Shown: positions 44,229 through 54,500, counted from the first letter of the stretch. The stretch is 64,000 nucleotides of DNA from Sphingomonas oleivorans (GCF_003050615.1 NZ_NWBU01000011.1:23785-87784), one strand, 5' to 3'. Notes: generated by a model not told the origin, from the sequence alone. Translations and numbers: made by a program.

Positions 44229-44996
44229 ATGTCACAAATCAATAAAGCAAAGCACTTCGCCTCGCTTCACCGTTCTGAAGATCCACTCTTCCTGTACAAT
44301 ATCTGGGATGCTGGCGGCGCTAAAGTTATTGCCGAGGCAGGAGCTCCGGCCATTGCGACCGGTAGCATGTCCATGGCGATCGCCCACGGATATCAAGACG
44401 GCCAACAGATCCCCCTTGATTTGGTGCTGACGATAGTTTCACGCATTTGCAACACGGTTGATCTGCCGATCACGGTCGATTTCGAGGGTGGATATGCCGA
44501 TAATCTTTCAGGGTTGGCCGAGAACACATCCAGACTGATTGCGTCCGGCGCTGTCGGCATCAACTTTGAAGATCAGCTTGTCAACGGTGACGGTCTCTAT
44601 ACCATATCCGAGCAATGCGACCGCATTTCTACGATACGCGAAGCAGCAGAATCTGCAAATATGCCCCTTTTCATAAATGCTCGAACTGATCTGTTCCTGC
44701 GTGAAAACGACAACAACAAATACAGCGGACTCGTCGATGAGGCTATAACACGCGCCAAAGCCTATGCGCTTGCCGGCGCCTCTGGTTTCTTCGTCCCCGG
44801 TCTCACTGATGTCTCCCTGATACAAGTCATCTGCGAAAACGTCGATTTGCCCGTGAATGTGATGCGGATTGGAACGGCGCCTGAGAAAGCCGAACTCTCA
44901 TCATCAGGCGTTGCGCGGATTTCTTGCGGGCCAGGACCATATTTCGATTTCGCGGACGGTTTGAAGGCAGCCTTCATCGCTTCGAAGGACCGGTGA
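44229..44996 (+). CDS. Isocitrate lyase/PEP mutase family protein
   Basis: The 255-aa TIM-barrel product has the family blocks FLYNIWDAGGAKVIAEAGAP, PITVDFEGGYADN, GAVGINFEDQLVNGDGLY, MPLFINARTDLFL and GASGFFVPGLTD. Metal ligands Asp, Glu and the loop Asp are in place. The lyase Cys of true isocitrate lyases (KKCGH) is absent, so the activity is some other C-C or P-C chemistry. AAGGA precedes the ATG. It is the second gene of a low-GC pair with ada. The same gene pairing is seen in other bacteria, but the link to alkylation repair is unexplained. Confidence 0.85.
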   Translation: MSQINKAKHFASLHRSEDPLFLYNIWDAGGAKVIAEAGAPAIATGSMSMAIAHGYQDGQQIPLDLVLTIVSRICNTVDLPITVDFEGGYADNLSGLAENTSRLIASGAVGINFEDQLVNGDGLYTISEQCDRISTIREAAESANMPLFINARTDLFLRENDNNKYSGLVDEAITRAKAYALAGASGFFVPGLTDVSLIQVICENVDLPVNVMRIGTAPEKAELSSSGVARISCGPGPYFDFADGLKAAFIASKDR

Positions 44997-45171
44997 TCTT
45001 AGATGGTTGAAGGCCTTCATGCGCCGAACTCTGCGATAGTGAACTTGCTGTCACCACAACGGTTGCGCATCGAAGCACCGAAAATCACTTCTATGGCAAA
45101 AAAGTAAACACGGCGGCTTAGGGTGTCATTTCGCCCTCAGCCGGAGCCGACCCCGAGATCGCTTGGGTCGG

Positions 45172-45385
45172 CTAGCTGCCGAGATGCGTGGCCATTGCAG
45201 AGAGAAATGCGCGCAGCTTCGCGGAAGGGTATCGGCCCGAGGGATAGAGCGCATAGATCGGCGCCGACGCGCTTGCCCAATCGGGCAGGACGCGCTCGAG
45301 CCGGCCGGCGGCGAGATCCGCAGCCACGTCGATGGCGGATTTCAACATGATGTCGGCGCCAGCATTGCCTGAGGAAATCCTATGC
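45172..45385 (-). pseudogene. LysR-type regulator, C-terminal stub
   Basis: On the minus strand an open frame without a start codon reads SSGNAGADIMLKSAIDVAAD, LAAGRLERVLPDWASASAP and IYALYPSGRYPSAKLRAFLS, then stops at 45172. This is the last ~65 residues of a LysR substrate-binding domain. The DNA-binding half is gone; the sequence changes at about 45390 next to the RDD gene. It marks the right edge of the imported/rearranged segment. Confidence 0.65.
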
Positions 45386-45419
45386 GCTCATCAAACCATG
45401 GGGCTGCCTCCCGAGGATC

Positions 45420-46280
45420 TTAGCCCTGCCTGCCCCGTCCTTCATCATGCTTGTCGGCGCGTCGCACGCCGAACAGCAGGCCTCGTTCGAGATGATCGCG
45501 GAGCGCGGCATAATAAGCGGCAAGGAATTCAGCATCGTCCGGGCCGTGGCGCCAGCCGATGCGGTTGCGGATACTCGTCGCGACGGCGTACATCTGCTGC
45601 CAATCGCGCCGGCGCAGCACCTCCTCCAGCTTCTGCAGCTCGTAAATGCCATAGGCGTCCAGTTGCGCCTTGCTGAAATCATAGGCCGTTCGCTGCGGCG
45701 CCTGCCCGAGATCGAGGCCGAGCCGGCGTTTCGGCGTAGAGATGACCCAGGTTCCGGCGAGCAGATCGCCGACGCGCAGCCGATCGCGGTTGAGGAGCGG
45801 AAAGAACAGGAAGATGCCGCTCCAGGCCAGGCCGAAGATCGCCGTCCAGGCCCCGGCCATTCCCTCGGCGGCACGTATGCCCAGGAATGAAAGCGGCAGG
45901 AAGAATTCGATCTCGCGCATCGCGTTGCGGGCGATCACGGCATCGCCCGTAAGCCGGCCGCCATTGCGCGCGACAACCCGCAGGCCAAGGATCCGCTTGC
46001 CCGGCGTCGCCGCCCGGCCACCCATCTCGAAGAGGATGAACCAGGCGTTCCGGAGCAGGAAGAAGCCGAGCAGCCACAGGGCAACGATGAGGCCGATGCC
46101 GTTCCACCCCGTCCCCCAGGCGATCAGCGCGACGGCGATGGTGAAGAGAATCAGCGTGCCGAGCATGAACGCCAGATCCAGCATGAACGCCGTCACCCGC
46201 TGGCTTGCCGCGCCGAGCTGGAGCCGCAAGTCGACGCCCTCGGGCGTCACGAACCGGCGCTGCAGGCTCGTCTCAGTCAT
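45420..46280 (-). CDS. RDD-family membrane protein
   Basis: The 286-aa product has RDD-type membrane helices (AFMLDLAFMLGTLILFTIAV, IGLIVALWLLGFFLLRNAWF, MAGAWTAIFGLAWSGIFLFF) and the motif GKRILGLRVVARNGGRLT. A soluble C-terminal tail of about 100 residues follows. ATG 46280 overlaps the SpoIIM-like gene by 8 bp. It is the last gene of the overlapping MoxR cluster. RDD proteins are proposed transporters or channels; here the context is an unknown envelope complex. Confidence 0.85.
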   Translation of the reverse strand: MTETSLQRRFVTPEGVDLRLQLGAASQRVTAFMLDLAFMLGTLILFTIAVALIAWGTGWNGIGLIVALWLLGFFLLRNAWFILFEMGGRAATPGKRILGLRVVARNGGRLTGDAVIARNAMREIEFFLPLSFLGIRAAEGMAGAWTAIFGLAWSGIFLFFPLLNRDRLRVGDLLAGTWVISTPKRRLGLDLGQAPQRTAYDFSKAQLDAYGIYELQKLEEVLRRRDWQQMYAVATSIRNRIGWRHGPDDAEFLAAYYAALRDHLERGLLFGVRRADKHDEGRGRQG

Positions 46281-47289
46281 TCGCACCGCGCCCCACGAGA
46301 TAATAATAGACGCACCAGCCGGCGAGCGCGGCGGCGCCGATCAGGTAGCGGACGGGCATCGTAGTGATCGTCTGGCGGCCAATGCCTTCGAGCAGGCCCG
46401 CCACCATCAGCATCAGCACCACGCCCGCCATCGCCGTCGCCGCGGTCTGCCCCGCACGAACTGCCGCCGCCATCCGTGTCGCACCGCCCGGGAACATCAC
46501 GCTCCGGCCGATCCTGAGCCCGGCCGCGCCGGCCAGGATAATCGCGAACAGTTCGGTCGTGCCATGGATCGCAAGCCAGCCGCCCACCATCGGCCCGAGC
46601 CCGCGCGGCACATAGAGTGCGAGAAAGGCGCCGAGCATGATCCCATTATAGGCGATCAGCAGCAGGGTCGGGATGCCGAAGGCGAAGCCGAGCGCGAAGG
46701 CGAGGATCGCAATCTGGGCATTATGGGTGAAGAGGAAGGCGGCGAAGGCCCCGAGCGCATCGCCATTCGCGCTGCCGTCGTCCTGGAGCGCCGCCTCGAG
46801 CGAGGCCGTCGAGGCGCCCGGATCGCGGCCGTCGGCCAGGCCGGCGGGGATGATCTCGTAGAACCAGCTCGGATCGTGCCGCACGAGCAGATAGCCGGCG
46901 ACCGCACCGGCGATCATCATCAGCGCGACGATGATCGTCTCCATCGCGATCGCACGGATCGCGGCGGGCCAGTCCCGACGGAAGAAGCGCGCGAGGCGCG
47001 AGCCCGGCGAAGTGCGCACGCCATAGACGAACATATAAGCGCGCGTGCAGAGGCTCTCGAGATAATCGACCAGCGCCTTGTCGAGCGACGTGTCGCGCGC
47101 CACGGACAGCGACGAGAGCGCGGAGCGATAGAGCAGCGGCAGAGCGAACAGATCCTCGTCCGCCAGCGATCGGACCGATTTCCGCTCGGCCCGCGCCACA
47201 ATATCCTCCAGCCGCCGCCAATCGGCCTCATGCGCCTCGCGGAAGCTGCGCATCGTCAGGGCGGGATCGATCGCGGCGATATCGCTCAC
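46273..47289 (-). CDS. Stage II sporulation M-like membrane protein
   Basis: The 338-aa product has a soluble N-terminal ~105 residues and six or seven membrane segments (MMIAGAVAGYLLV, AFLFTHNAQIAILAFALGFAF, PTLLLIAYNGIMLGAFLALY and others), matching the SpoIIM/DUF95 family. This organism is not a spore former, and the family occurs widely as the partner of MoxR/RDD genes. It overlaps the DUF58 gene by 4 bp (ATGA). Confidence 0.85.
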   Translation of the reverse strand: MSDIAAIDPALTMRSFREAHEADWRRLEDIVARAERKSVRSLADEDLFALPLLYRSALSSLSVARDTSLDKALVDYLESLCTRAYMFVYGVRTSPGSRLARFFRRDWPAAIRAIAMETIIVALMMIAGAVAGYLLVRHDPSWFYEIIPAGLADGRDPGASTASLEAALQDDGSANGDALGAFAAFLFTHNAQIAILAFALGFAFGIPTLLLIAYNGIMLGAFLALYVPRGLGPMVGGWLAIHGTTELFAIILAGAAGLRIGRSVMFPGGATRMAAAVRAGQTAATAMAGVVLMLMVAGLLEGIGRQTITTMPVRYLIGAAALAGWCVYYYLVGRGAND

Positions 47290-48596
47290 AACTGGTTCCT
47301 GCGCTTCAGTTCGAGATAATAGTCGACCAGCCGGACCGCGACGCGGTCGTGGCGCGCCTCGATCACATGCACGCCGGCATGGACGAGCCGCGACATCACC
47401 AGCCTGCGCTCGCGCAGCAGGTCGGCAGCGGTCACCGCGCGGGCGACGTCGGCGGCATCCTGCGGTTCAGCGGCGACCACATCCTCAAGCTCCGCGTCGT
47501 TCAACATCACGAAAATGACGAGATGACGCTCGATCAGCCCGCCGAGCGCGCGGATCATCAGCTCGGCGCTCGTTGCATCGGTGAATTCGGTGAATAGGAC
47601 GACCATCGAACGGCGGTCGAGATGGCCGTCGAGCGTGGTCAAAGCGAGCGTGTAGTTCGTCTCATTGGTCGTATAGTCGAGGCTGGCGGCGAGGCGCTGC
47701 AGCGCGCCGAAGGAACGCGTTCCCGCCACCGCGCCGCTCGCCAGGCGCGGCCGCGCGTCGAAACCGAAAAGGCTGACGCGATCGCCGAGCTTCAAGGCGA
47801 CATAGGCCGAGACAAGCGCCGCCGAAACCGCGCGATCGATCCGCGGCAGCCCGGCGACCGGCTCGCACATCGTCCGCCCGGCATCGAGCGCGAAGACTAT
47901 GTTGTTGTTGCGCTCCGGCCGATATTCCTTCGCCAGCAGCCGCCTGTGGCGGGCGGATTGCTTCCAGTCGATGCTGCGCTTGTCCATGCCCGGCCGGAAG
48001 TCGGCAAGCGCTTCGAATTCGGCGCCGTCGCCCCTGTGGCGCTGTGCGAGCAAGCCCTGCATCGTGCTGCGCTGGAAAAGCGCCGCCGCCGTCTGCTGCA
48101 CCGGGCGGATATCCGGCGTGACGATGATGCGCGAGGATGGTGCGAGCGTGCGCTGAGTCCAGGCGAGGCCGAGCGTCCCGCGCCAGCGCAGCCAGATCTG
48201 CTCGATCATCGCCGTCCCGCGGCGAACGGCGACGAGTTCGATCGAGACGGCGCCCATGCCATCCGCGATCGTCAGGGGCGCACTCGCCGCCACCTCAAGC
48301 AGCGGGGAGACGGCAAGGGCAACCTCCACCGTGGCCGGCGCGCGATCGGCCGGGAAGGCGACATGGATAGTCGCGGGCAGAGCGGCGCCGACGCCGATAT
48401 GGCCGGGCACCTCGACACGGATCTTAGCGGTGCCAGCGCGGGGCGCGAGGAGGGCGTCCGCCACCATCAGTCCAGCGACGAACAGTGTCCAGCCGACGCC
48501 CAGATACCAGAGCGACGGCAGCAGCACGGCCAGCAGCAAGGCGACGGGCGCCCCCGCCGCGGCCAACAGGATCGCCCGCCCGCTGGGATATATCAA
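47286..48596 (-). CDS. DUF58 domain protein
   Basis: The 436-aa product has two N-terminal membrane helices ([36 protein letters not shown]). The DUF58 signature follows: [40 protein letters not shown] and a vWA-like stretch [19 protein letters not shown]58 proteins are encoded with MoxR ATPases and are thought to be MoxR clients in envelope maturation. It overlaps moxR by 4 bp (ATGA) and the SpoIIM-like gene by 4 bp. Confidence 0.9.
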   Translation of the reverse strand: MIYPSGRAILLAAAGAPVALLLAVLLPSLWYLGVGWTLFVAGLMVADALLAPRAGTAKIRVEVPGHIGVGAALPATIHVAFPADRAPATVEVALAVSPLLEVAASAPLTIADGMGAVSIELVAVRRGTAMIEQIWLRWRGTLGLAWTQRTLAPSSRIIVTPDIRPVQQTAAALFQRSTMQGLLAQRHRGDGAEFEALADFRPGMDKRSIDWKQSARHRRLLAKEYRPERNNNIVFALDAGRTMCEPVAGLPRIDRAVSAALVSAYVALKLGDRVSLFGFDARPRLASGAVAGTRSFGALQRLAASLDYTTNETNYTLALTTLDGHLDRRSMVVLFTEFTDATSAELMIRALGGLIERHLVIFVMLNDAELEDVVAAEPQDAADVARAVTAADLLRERRLVMSRLVHAGVHVIEARHDRVAVRLVDYYLELKRRNQL

Positions 48597-49549
48597 CGCG
48601 GCGCCTCGATGCGCTCGATCATCGCCGCGATCACCTCCTCGGCGCGACGGCCGTCAATCTCGGCGGCGGGCGACAGGATCACGCGATGGCGCAGGATCGC
48701 CGGCGCGAGCGTCTTCACATCATCGGGAATCACATAATCCCGTCCGTCGAGCGCCGCATGGGCGCGCGCGGCCGCCGCCAGCATCGCGCCGGACCGGGGG
48801 CTCGCGCCGCTCTCCAGATCCGCCACCTCGCGCGTCGCCCGGATCAGCGCCAGAATATAGTCGATCACTTCATCGACGAGCCGGACGCCGGAGACCGCCC
48901 GGATCGCGGCGTCGAGGGTCGCGGCATCGGCCTGCGGCTCGACCTGCCAGTCTTCCGGCTTCTGCGCGCCCAAACGCGCGCCATGGCCGGCGATGATCCG
49001 CCGCTCCTCCTCGATAGAGGGATAGGCGACCGTCTGTTTGAAGAGGAAGCGATCGAGCTGGGCTTCGGGCAGCGGATAGACACCTTGCTGCTCGATCGGA
49101 TTCTGCGTCGCGACGACCATGAAGCGTGCACCAAGCGGATGCGTTTCTCCGTCGATGGTGACGCTATGCTCCTGCATCGCCTCGAGCAGTGCCGCCTGCG
49201 TCTTCGGCGGCGTGCGGTTGATCTCGTCGGCGAGGAGCAGCTCGGTGAAGATCGGGCCGCGGGTGAGCGTGAAGCTGCTCGTCTGGAAATTGAACAGGTT
49301 GGCGCCGAGAATGTCGCCCGGCATCAGATCCGGCGTGAATTGAATCCGGCCGAATTCCAGCCCGATCGTCCGTGCGAAACATTGGGCCAGGAAGGTCTTG
49401 GCGGTGCCGGGCGGCCCTTCGAGGAGGATATGGCCGGAGGCGAGCAACGCCACCAGCATCAGGCCGACCGTCTCCTCCTGCCCGATCACGGCCTTGCCGA
49501 TTTCGCCCCGGATACGCTGGCCGAGCGCCTGTACGTCTTCAACCTTCAC
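48593..49549 (-). CDS. MoxR-family AAA+ ATPase
   Basis: The 318-aa product has Walker A ([17 protein letters not shown]), Walker B ([20 protein letters not shown]), sensor motifs [20 protein letters not shown] and LDRFLFK. It is a chaperone-like ATPase acting with the neighbouring DUF58 protein. The GTG start at 49549 is supported by AAGGAAA and overlaps the DUF4350 gene by 11 bp; longer in-frame starts would lie deep in that gene. Confidence 0.93.
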   Translation of the reverse strand: MKVEDVQALGQRIRGEIGKAVIGQEETVGLMLVALLASGHILLEGPPGTAKTFLAQCFARTIGLEFGRIQFTPDLMPGDILGANLFNFQTSSFTLTRGPIFTELLLADEINRTPPKTQAALLEAMQEHSVTIDGETHPLGARFMVVATQNPIEQQGVYPLPEAQLDRFLFKQTVAYPSIEEERRIIAGHGARLGAQKPEDWQVEPQADAATLDAAIRAVSGVRLVDEVIDYILALIRATREVADLESGASPRSGAMLAAAARAHAALDGRDYVIPDDVKTLAPAILRHRVILSPAAEIDGRRAEEVIAAMIERIEAPR

Positions 49550-50768
49550 GCACGAATTTCCTTCGCCAATGATAGAGCGCGCGCGCTGCGGCGAGCACCT
49601 CGTCGCGATCGGCGGCGAGGCGCGCATCCTCGGCGAGCGCGCTGTAGGTTCCGGCTTGGCCGTCGCCGAGCCGATCGAGATAGGCGATGAGCGTCGCCTC
49701 GTCGGCGCGCTGCGGCGCTCCGGTCGCCATTGCTACCGCCTCGCGCGTGAGGAGCGCGTAGCGCCAGCCGGTGCTGGCTTCGCGCCGGGCACGGACGATG
49801 AGCGCCGCGACATTTTCGACGAGGGCGAGCTTGCCAAAGGAAATCGCCCGTTCCTCGTCGCGCGCCGGGCCGAAACGGGCGGCGGCATGGAGACCGGCGA
49901 GCAACGCCGCGCCGAGCAGGCTGAGCGTGAGCGCGAGGAAAGGCGGCTCGAAGCCGAGCTTCAGCAGATTCTTCGAGGAGCCGAAGCCGTTCAGCGTGAG
50001 ATCGAAGGCGATCGCCTCCGCGCCGGTCGCATTGAGGTCATCGAGCATCGCCAGCGCCGCGCGCGCGGTCGCCGCACTCTTCAGGCCATGATTGGCGAGG
50101 AGGTCGGGCTCGGCCAGTATATAGAGCTTGCGGCCACCTATACCGGCCAGCACCATCCGCCCCTTGTCGTCGACAAGCAGGGGCTCGATCGACTTTCCCT
50201 CGATGCGATGGACGACATCGGGCAGGATGATCGCCGCCGTCTCCGATAACAGGCCAGTGGCGCGCAATCGGGTGGACGCGCCCTCCGGCTGCTCGATAGT
50301 GGCGATCCTGGCATTGCCGATCTTGGCGATGAGCGCGTCGAGCTCGGTGGCATCGACCATCCCCATCTTCTGGACCCAACCCCGATGCAGTTCCTGCGCC
50401 TGGGTGCGCCATTTCGGCAGCACGATCAGCGTCGGCTTGGCCAATCGGCTTTCGACGCGCTTGGCGATTTCGTCGGGACTGGTCGAGATTTCAGGAGTGA
50501 GGATCAGAAGATCCTCGGTGGCCAGCGCGCGCTCATCGCGCAGGAGCGCAGCCTTGCCGCCACTATAGCCGATAAGGTCCACCAGTCCCTTATAGCCGAC
50601 CGCCGAGATGGACAGCGGATGCGCGCCGCCGTTGCGGGAACGGTTCAGGTCCGGCCCATAGGCGCCCAGCAGCAGCAGCCCGCCAAAGGCGACGACGCCG
50701 ACGAGGATCACCCAGAATATCGTCCGCCCGGAAAAGGGCGTGCCGCCGCCACGGCCGACGCCGCTCAT
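49539..50768 (-). CDS. DUF4350 domain protein
   Basis: The 409-aa product has an N-terminal membrane helix ([20 protein letters not shown]). A GATase-like DUF4350 domain follows ([40 protein letters not shown]), then a second membrane helix near residue 275 ([20 protein letters not shown]). Proteins of this kind occur only with MoxR/DUF58/DUF4129 genes. It overlaps the DUF4129 gene by 4 bp. Confidence 0.85.
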   Translation of the reverse strand: MSGVGRGGGTPFSGRTIFWVILVGVVAFGGLLLLGAYGPDLNRSRNGGAHPLSISAVGYKGLVDLIGYSGGKAALLRDERALATEDLLILTPEISTSPDEIAKRVESRLAKPTLIVLPKWRTQAQELHRGWVQKMGMVDATELDALIAKIGNARIATIEQPEGASTRLRATGLLSETAAIILPDVVHRIEGKSIEPLLVDDKGRMVLAGIGGRKLYILAEPDLLANHGLKSAATARAALAMLDDLNATGAEAIAFDLTLNGFGSSKNLLKLGFEPPFLALTLSLLGAALLAGLHAAARFGPARDEERAISFGKLALVENVAALIVRARREASTGWRYALLTREAVAMATGAPQRADEATLIAYLDRLGDGQAGTYSALAEDARLAADRDEVLAAARALYHWRRKFVREG

Positions 50769-51424
50769 CGCCACAGTCCTGGAAAGGCGAATTCCTCATA
50801 GGCGGTGCGGCAGGCCTGCCAGTCGGCGGCATCGACTACGCGCCTTCCGAACAGGCTGCGCTCGACCGTCCGGGCGAGCGTCGCGAAGGTCGCACGGGCG
50901 GCGACGGGCAGCGCGGCAGCGGCGGCGATGTCGCGGCTGGTAAAGGCGGGACGAACCAATCGGGGCCGGTGCCGCTCAATATCCTCGATGCTCCGTTGCA
51001 GGAGCAGGTGCACGGCCTCGGCGAAGCGGCCGTCTGCTGCAAGCCTGTCCGCCTCGCGCAGCAGCGCCCGGGCCGGTGCCGCCTCGGGCCGCCAGTCAAT
51101 CTCCTCCTCCGCAGTCTCCGCCGATGGCGCGCGCAGGCGCAGCAAATGCCCATATGCGCGATACAGCCGCCACAGCAGATAGAGGAGGATGCAGCCGATC
51201 GCGGCCCAGAGGAGGTAGCGGAGATAGGGCGCATAGGGCCCCAGCACGCGAAAGATCGCCTTCAGCGCGCGTCCGACCGCGGCCATCCACTCCGGCTGCG
51301 GCGGCGGCGCCCATTTCGGCAGATCGAACTGGATCGCGCTGTCGCTGCGTAGCCGTTCATGGGCGGCCGCGAAGGCGTCTCCCTCGATATGCGGCCCGAT
51401 ACCGGACCGATGCTCTGCAGCCAC
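50765..51424 (-). CDS. DUF4129 domain protein
   Basis: The 219-aa product has a membrane helix near residues 60-85 (YLRYLLWAAIGCILLYLLWR). The DUF4129 C-terminal domain follows (RALLREADRLAADGRFAEAV, HLLLQRSIEDIERHRP, FTSRDIAAAAALP, YEEFAFPG). GTG 51424 is preferred because AGGGGGC lies just before it; the frame stays open about 54 codons upstream without supporting features. First gene of the MoxR cluster, divergent from the membrane protein at 51605. Confidence 0.8.
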   Translation of the reverse strand: MAAEHRSGIGPHIEGDAFAAAHERLRSDSAIQFDLPKWAPPPQPEWMAAVGRALKAIFRVLGPYAPYLRYLLWAAIGCILLYLLWRLYRAYGHLLRLRAPSAETAEEEIDWRPEAAPARALLREADRLAADGRFAEAVHLLLQRSIEDIERHRPRLVRPAFTSRDIAAAAALPVAARATFATLARTVERSLFGRRVVDAADWQACRTAYEEFAFPGLWR

Positions 51425-51604
51425 GAATGCCCCCTGGCGCGCCCCTGCACCGCCGGCGAGCTTAGCCGCTCGCAACAGCCTTGCAAGACAGCGCAGGAAA
51501 ATAGCCGAGCCGGCGATGGACAAGCGCATCGCAAAAGGGAAACATATCGTCGGCCCGTAACGTGGGGACGCAACAGGCCAAGTCAATTTGGGGGGACATT
51601 CCAG

Positions 51605-52354
51605 ATGGAAACCGTAGTGGATTATACTCCACGTTTCGAATTTGGCCGCGTCATGCAGCGTGCGACCGGCGCCATCAGCCGCAATGGCATCGCTTTCCTC
51701 GTCCTTGCCGCCATCTTCGCCGGCCTGCCTGCCCTGGGGCTGGGCCTGTTGCGGACCGAGGCTGCCAATGCCCCCATCATCCTGCTGTCCGGCTTATGGG
51801 GCCTGATCAGCAGCCTTGTCTCGATCATCGCCAGTTCGGTGCTCCAGGCTTCCATCGTCCGTGCCACGATCCTGGACCTGAGCGGCGGAAGGCCCCGGAT
51901 CGGCCCCTGCCTGCGACAGGGCGTGCGCCTGATCCTGCCGCTGGTCGGTCTGAGCATCGTCTTCGGCTTCGGCGTGGGCGTGGCATCGATCGCGTTCCTG
52001 ATACCGGGCCTCATCGTCGCCACAATGTGGTCGGTCTCCGTCCCGGTGCTGGTGGAGGAAGGCGAAGGCGTCTTTGCGAGCCTCGGCCGCAGCCGCGAGC
52101 TGACCAAGGGCGCCCGCTGGCAGATCTTCGGGATGATGCTGCTCTATGGCGTCGCCCTGCTCCTTTTCGGAGGCCTTCAGATCATAATCTCGCAGGCCCT
52201 CAACGGGCCGGAGCTGCTCGCCCTGCTGGTCCAAGCCGTCGGCTCAGCCATCCTCGCGCTCTGCTGGAGCGCGGTGACCGCAGCGATCTACATCGAACTC
52301 CGCGAGATCAAGGAAGGCAGCACGCCAGATCAACTGGCCGAGATCTTCGCCTGA
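51605..52354 (+). CDS. Multi-pass membrane protein (YciC/GPDP membrane-domain type)
   Basis: The 249-aa product has about six hydrophobic segments, e.g. NGIAFLVLAAIFAGLPALGL, LILPLVGLSIVFGFGVGVAS and MMLLYGVALLLFGGLQIIIS. A loop reads WSVSVPVLVEEGEGVFASLG then RSRELTKGARWQIF, which resembles membrane domains of the YciC/glycerophosphodiesterase-associated family. Function unknown. A GGGGGA site precedes the ATG. It is divergent from the MoxR cluster. Confidence 0.7.
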   Translation: METVVDYTPRFEFGRVMQRATGAISRNGIAFLVLAAIFAGLPALGLGLLRTEAANAPIILLSGLWGLISSLVSIIASSVLQASIVRATILDLSGGRPRIGPCLRQGVRLILPLVGLSIVFGFGVGVASIAFLIPGLIVATMWSVSVPVLVEEGEGVFASLGRSRELTKGARWQIFGMMLLYGVALLLFGGLQIIISQALNGPELLALLVQAVGSAILALCWSAVTAAIYIELREIKEGSTPDQLAEIFA

Positions 52355-52503
52355 CGCCTCGTCACCCCGGCATTGCGGCGGCACGGGACTCATGCTCATC
52401 GGCGATAAGTCAGGCGCGCGACGATGCCCAGCGCACATGTCATTCGGAGGCCCCCATTGTTCTCAGTCGCGCTGATTGCGCAGATTGTTTGAAAATTCCG
52501 CCT

Positions 52504-53010
52504 TCATTGGGCATTGATGCCATAGGATGGAAAGACGCATCCCTGTTGCCCATTGCGGTTCGCGGGATCATTCGGGACCGCGACGTTGAAGTCGCCAAAG
52601 CTGTGATAGGAGACGGGTGCCAGGGGCGCGGGCATCGAGGAGAAGCGCTGGAAGGCCTGCGCCGCCCGCTCCCGCCCGAGTGGCCGTAGCTTCAGCTTGA
52701 ACACGAAGCGTCGGAGCGCCGCCGGATCAAGTTTGTGGCCGTGATTGGTGGCGGCCACCACCGGCAGCGGATGACGGTCGAGCCAGGTGAGCAGCTCGTT
52801 GACCTGCCCCACCTCCCAGCTGGTGGTCGCGCTCGCGCGATCGCCGCCTCGGTGCCGCCCACCCAGCGCGAGAGCAGATCCGACGCGCGCTTCACCACCA
52901 GCGGGCGATCAAGCGCACGCGCCAGATGGTGCGCAAGCACCGTCTTGCCCGTAACCGGCGGACCGGTGAGCAGCAGTATGTGCGGGCGCGCGGCATTGTA
53001 TCGACAAACG
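52504..53010 (-). pseudogene. AAA-family ATPase, internally deleted and frameshifted
   Basis: The first part reads HILLLTGPPVTGKTVLAHHL (Walker A) and RASDLLSRWVGGTEAAIARA. The frame then changes and the protein resumes at VGQVNELLTWLDRHPLPVVA, ATNHGHKLDPAALRRFVFKL and RPLGRERAAQAFQRF. The Walker B segment expected between the two parts is missing. The N-terminal domains that usually precede this ATPase are also absent, so only a remnant persists between the membrane gene and the GH32 gene. Confidence 0.7.
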
Positions 53011-53078
53011 CAAGCAGGTCAGCGAACCTCCACCCGATGAACGCCATCGCTCTTCGCCTCGAACCGGATCGCGGCTGG

Positions 53079-54500
53079 TCACATCCTCGCCGGCGCTGCT
53101 GATGGTGCCGCGGCTGGCTTCCTCGAAACCGGGGATGTCATATCCGCGCTGCGCACCCGCACCGACCCGGTGAGCCCGGCAAAGCCGCCGTCGGCGAAGA
53201 GCGACAGGGTCGTGTCGCCGATCCGGTAGTAGCGGAAGCTCAGCGCGCGAAAATCGTTGATGTAGACGATGCCCAGGCCAAGTTTAGGATCGACCATCAG
53301 GTCGAGCGTGTAGCGGCCTTGCGCGTTGGGCGGAAAGGCGATGCGCGGTGCGTTTGCGGGATCGCCATTGTAGAGAAAAGCGGCCTGGCCCTTGACGGTG
53401 TCGAGCTCGATGGTGCTGATGCGGCCAGAGTTGGTTGCGTTGAATGCGATGCCAAAGCGGTCGCCGGGCTTCACCCTAACATCGGCACTGACCAGCAGCG
53501 CTTTGTCGGCGGCACCGATTTCCACTGCCGCAGCCGAAAGCTTTGCGCGCTCGGTGACGAACTGGCTTGCAATGTCATCGGGCAGGCTGACGGCCAGCGC
53601 GCCGGTGTCGGTACGCCGCAGGGCATGGGCGATCAGGTCACCACCCCAGACGAAGCCCAGGGCGTCCTTGCGCAGCCTCTTGTGCGCCACCCAACCGAAG
53701 AGCAAGCGATCCTCACCGGTTCCGGCGGATTTGCCTGCATAAAAGCCGCGACCGTCGAGCGCGTCATAAGGCCCATAGGCGTAAGGACCGGCGCTGTCGG
53801 CGGCGGTCAGGTAGCGGACCTGTCGGGATTGGCCGCGCTGGTCCGAATAGAGCAGGAACCAGTCGTTGCCCTCGGCAAAGAGGTCGGCCACTTCGAGGTT
53901 GAGTGGCGAATCTTCCTTATAAAGCGGCGGTGCGGCGGTCCACCGCGCCAGATCCGGCGAGGTGTAGAGGCCGATGGCGGCCTTGCCCCCATGCCGGGTG
54001 GTCAGCAGCATCCAATAGGCTTTCGCCTCGGCATTCCAGAGGACGAAGGGGTCGCGGAAGTCCCATTGATCATAGTCGGGCAGGCCGGCGAAGGTGGTTT
54101 CAGGCACTTTTCTCCACGGGCCGGCAAGGGTCGGCGCCCGCGCCTCCATGACGACTTCCTTGGGCCGCCCTTCGGGATCGTGGCCGGTATAATAGAGACG
54201 ATATCCGCCCGTCGGGTCGGCGATGATGCTGCCGCTGCCCGTCCAGTAATCAGCTGTGCCGGGCTTGCCGACAGGCACAATTTCAACCGGCCTGGACCAG
54301 GTCGCCAAGTCCGAGCTTTGGGTCATCCACCAGGGATGTCGGCCCTCATTCTTCAGGTAGAAGACCGAATAGACGCCGTTTTCAAAGAAGGGGTTGGGAT
54401 CGCCAATACCGGCTTCCTCATGCGCGAAATAGATGGGCGGCTCCGCAGGGGAGCCGCCCGATGCGGCGATCAGCAACAAAGGGAACAGACGCCGAAACAT
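53079..54500 (-). CDS. Glycoside hydrolase family 32 protein (divergent)
   Basis: The 473-aa product has a signal peptide (MFRRLFPLLLIAASGGSPAE). A five-bladed GH32 propeller follows with the nucleophile region GIGDPNPFF (usually WMNDPNG), the RDP motif WDFRDPFVLW and the acid/base region LNLEVADLFAEG (usually ECPDLF; the Glu is kept). A C-terminal beta-sandwich follows. It probably cuts fructosyl linkages in fructans or sucrose-like sugars in the periplasm. The weakened WMNDPNG and EC motifs suggest a specialised substrate. It lies 102 bp after the TonB receptor. Confidence 0.85.
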   Translation of the reverse strand: MFRRLFPLLLIAASGGSPAEPPIYFAHEEAGIGDPNPFFENGVYSVFYLKNEGRHPWWMTQSSDLATWSRPVEIVPVGKPGTADYWTGSGSIIADPTGGYRLYYTGHDPEGRPKEVVMEARAPTLAGPWRKVPETTFAGLPDYDQWDFRDPFVLWNAEAKAYWMLLTTRHGGKAAIGLYTSPDLARWTAAPPLYKEDSPLNLEVADLFAEGNDWFLLYSDQRGQSRQVRYLTAADSAGPYAYGPYDALDGRGFYAGKSAGTGEDRLLFGWVAHKRLRKDALGFVWGGDLIAHALRRTDTGALAVSLPDDIASQFVTERAKLSAAAVEIGAADKALLVSADVRVKPGDRFGIAFNATNSGRISTIELDTVKGQAAFLYNGDPANAPRIAFPPNAQGRYTLDLMVDPKLGLGIVYINDFRALSFRYYRIGDTTLSLFADGGFAGLTGSVRVRSADMTSPVSRKPAAAPSAAPARM

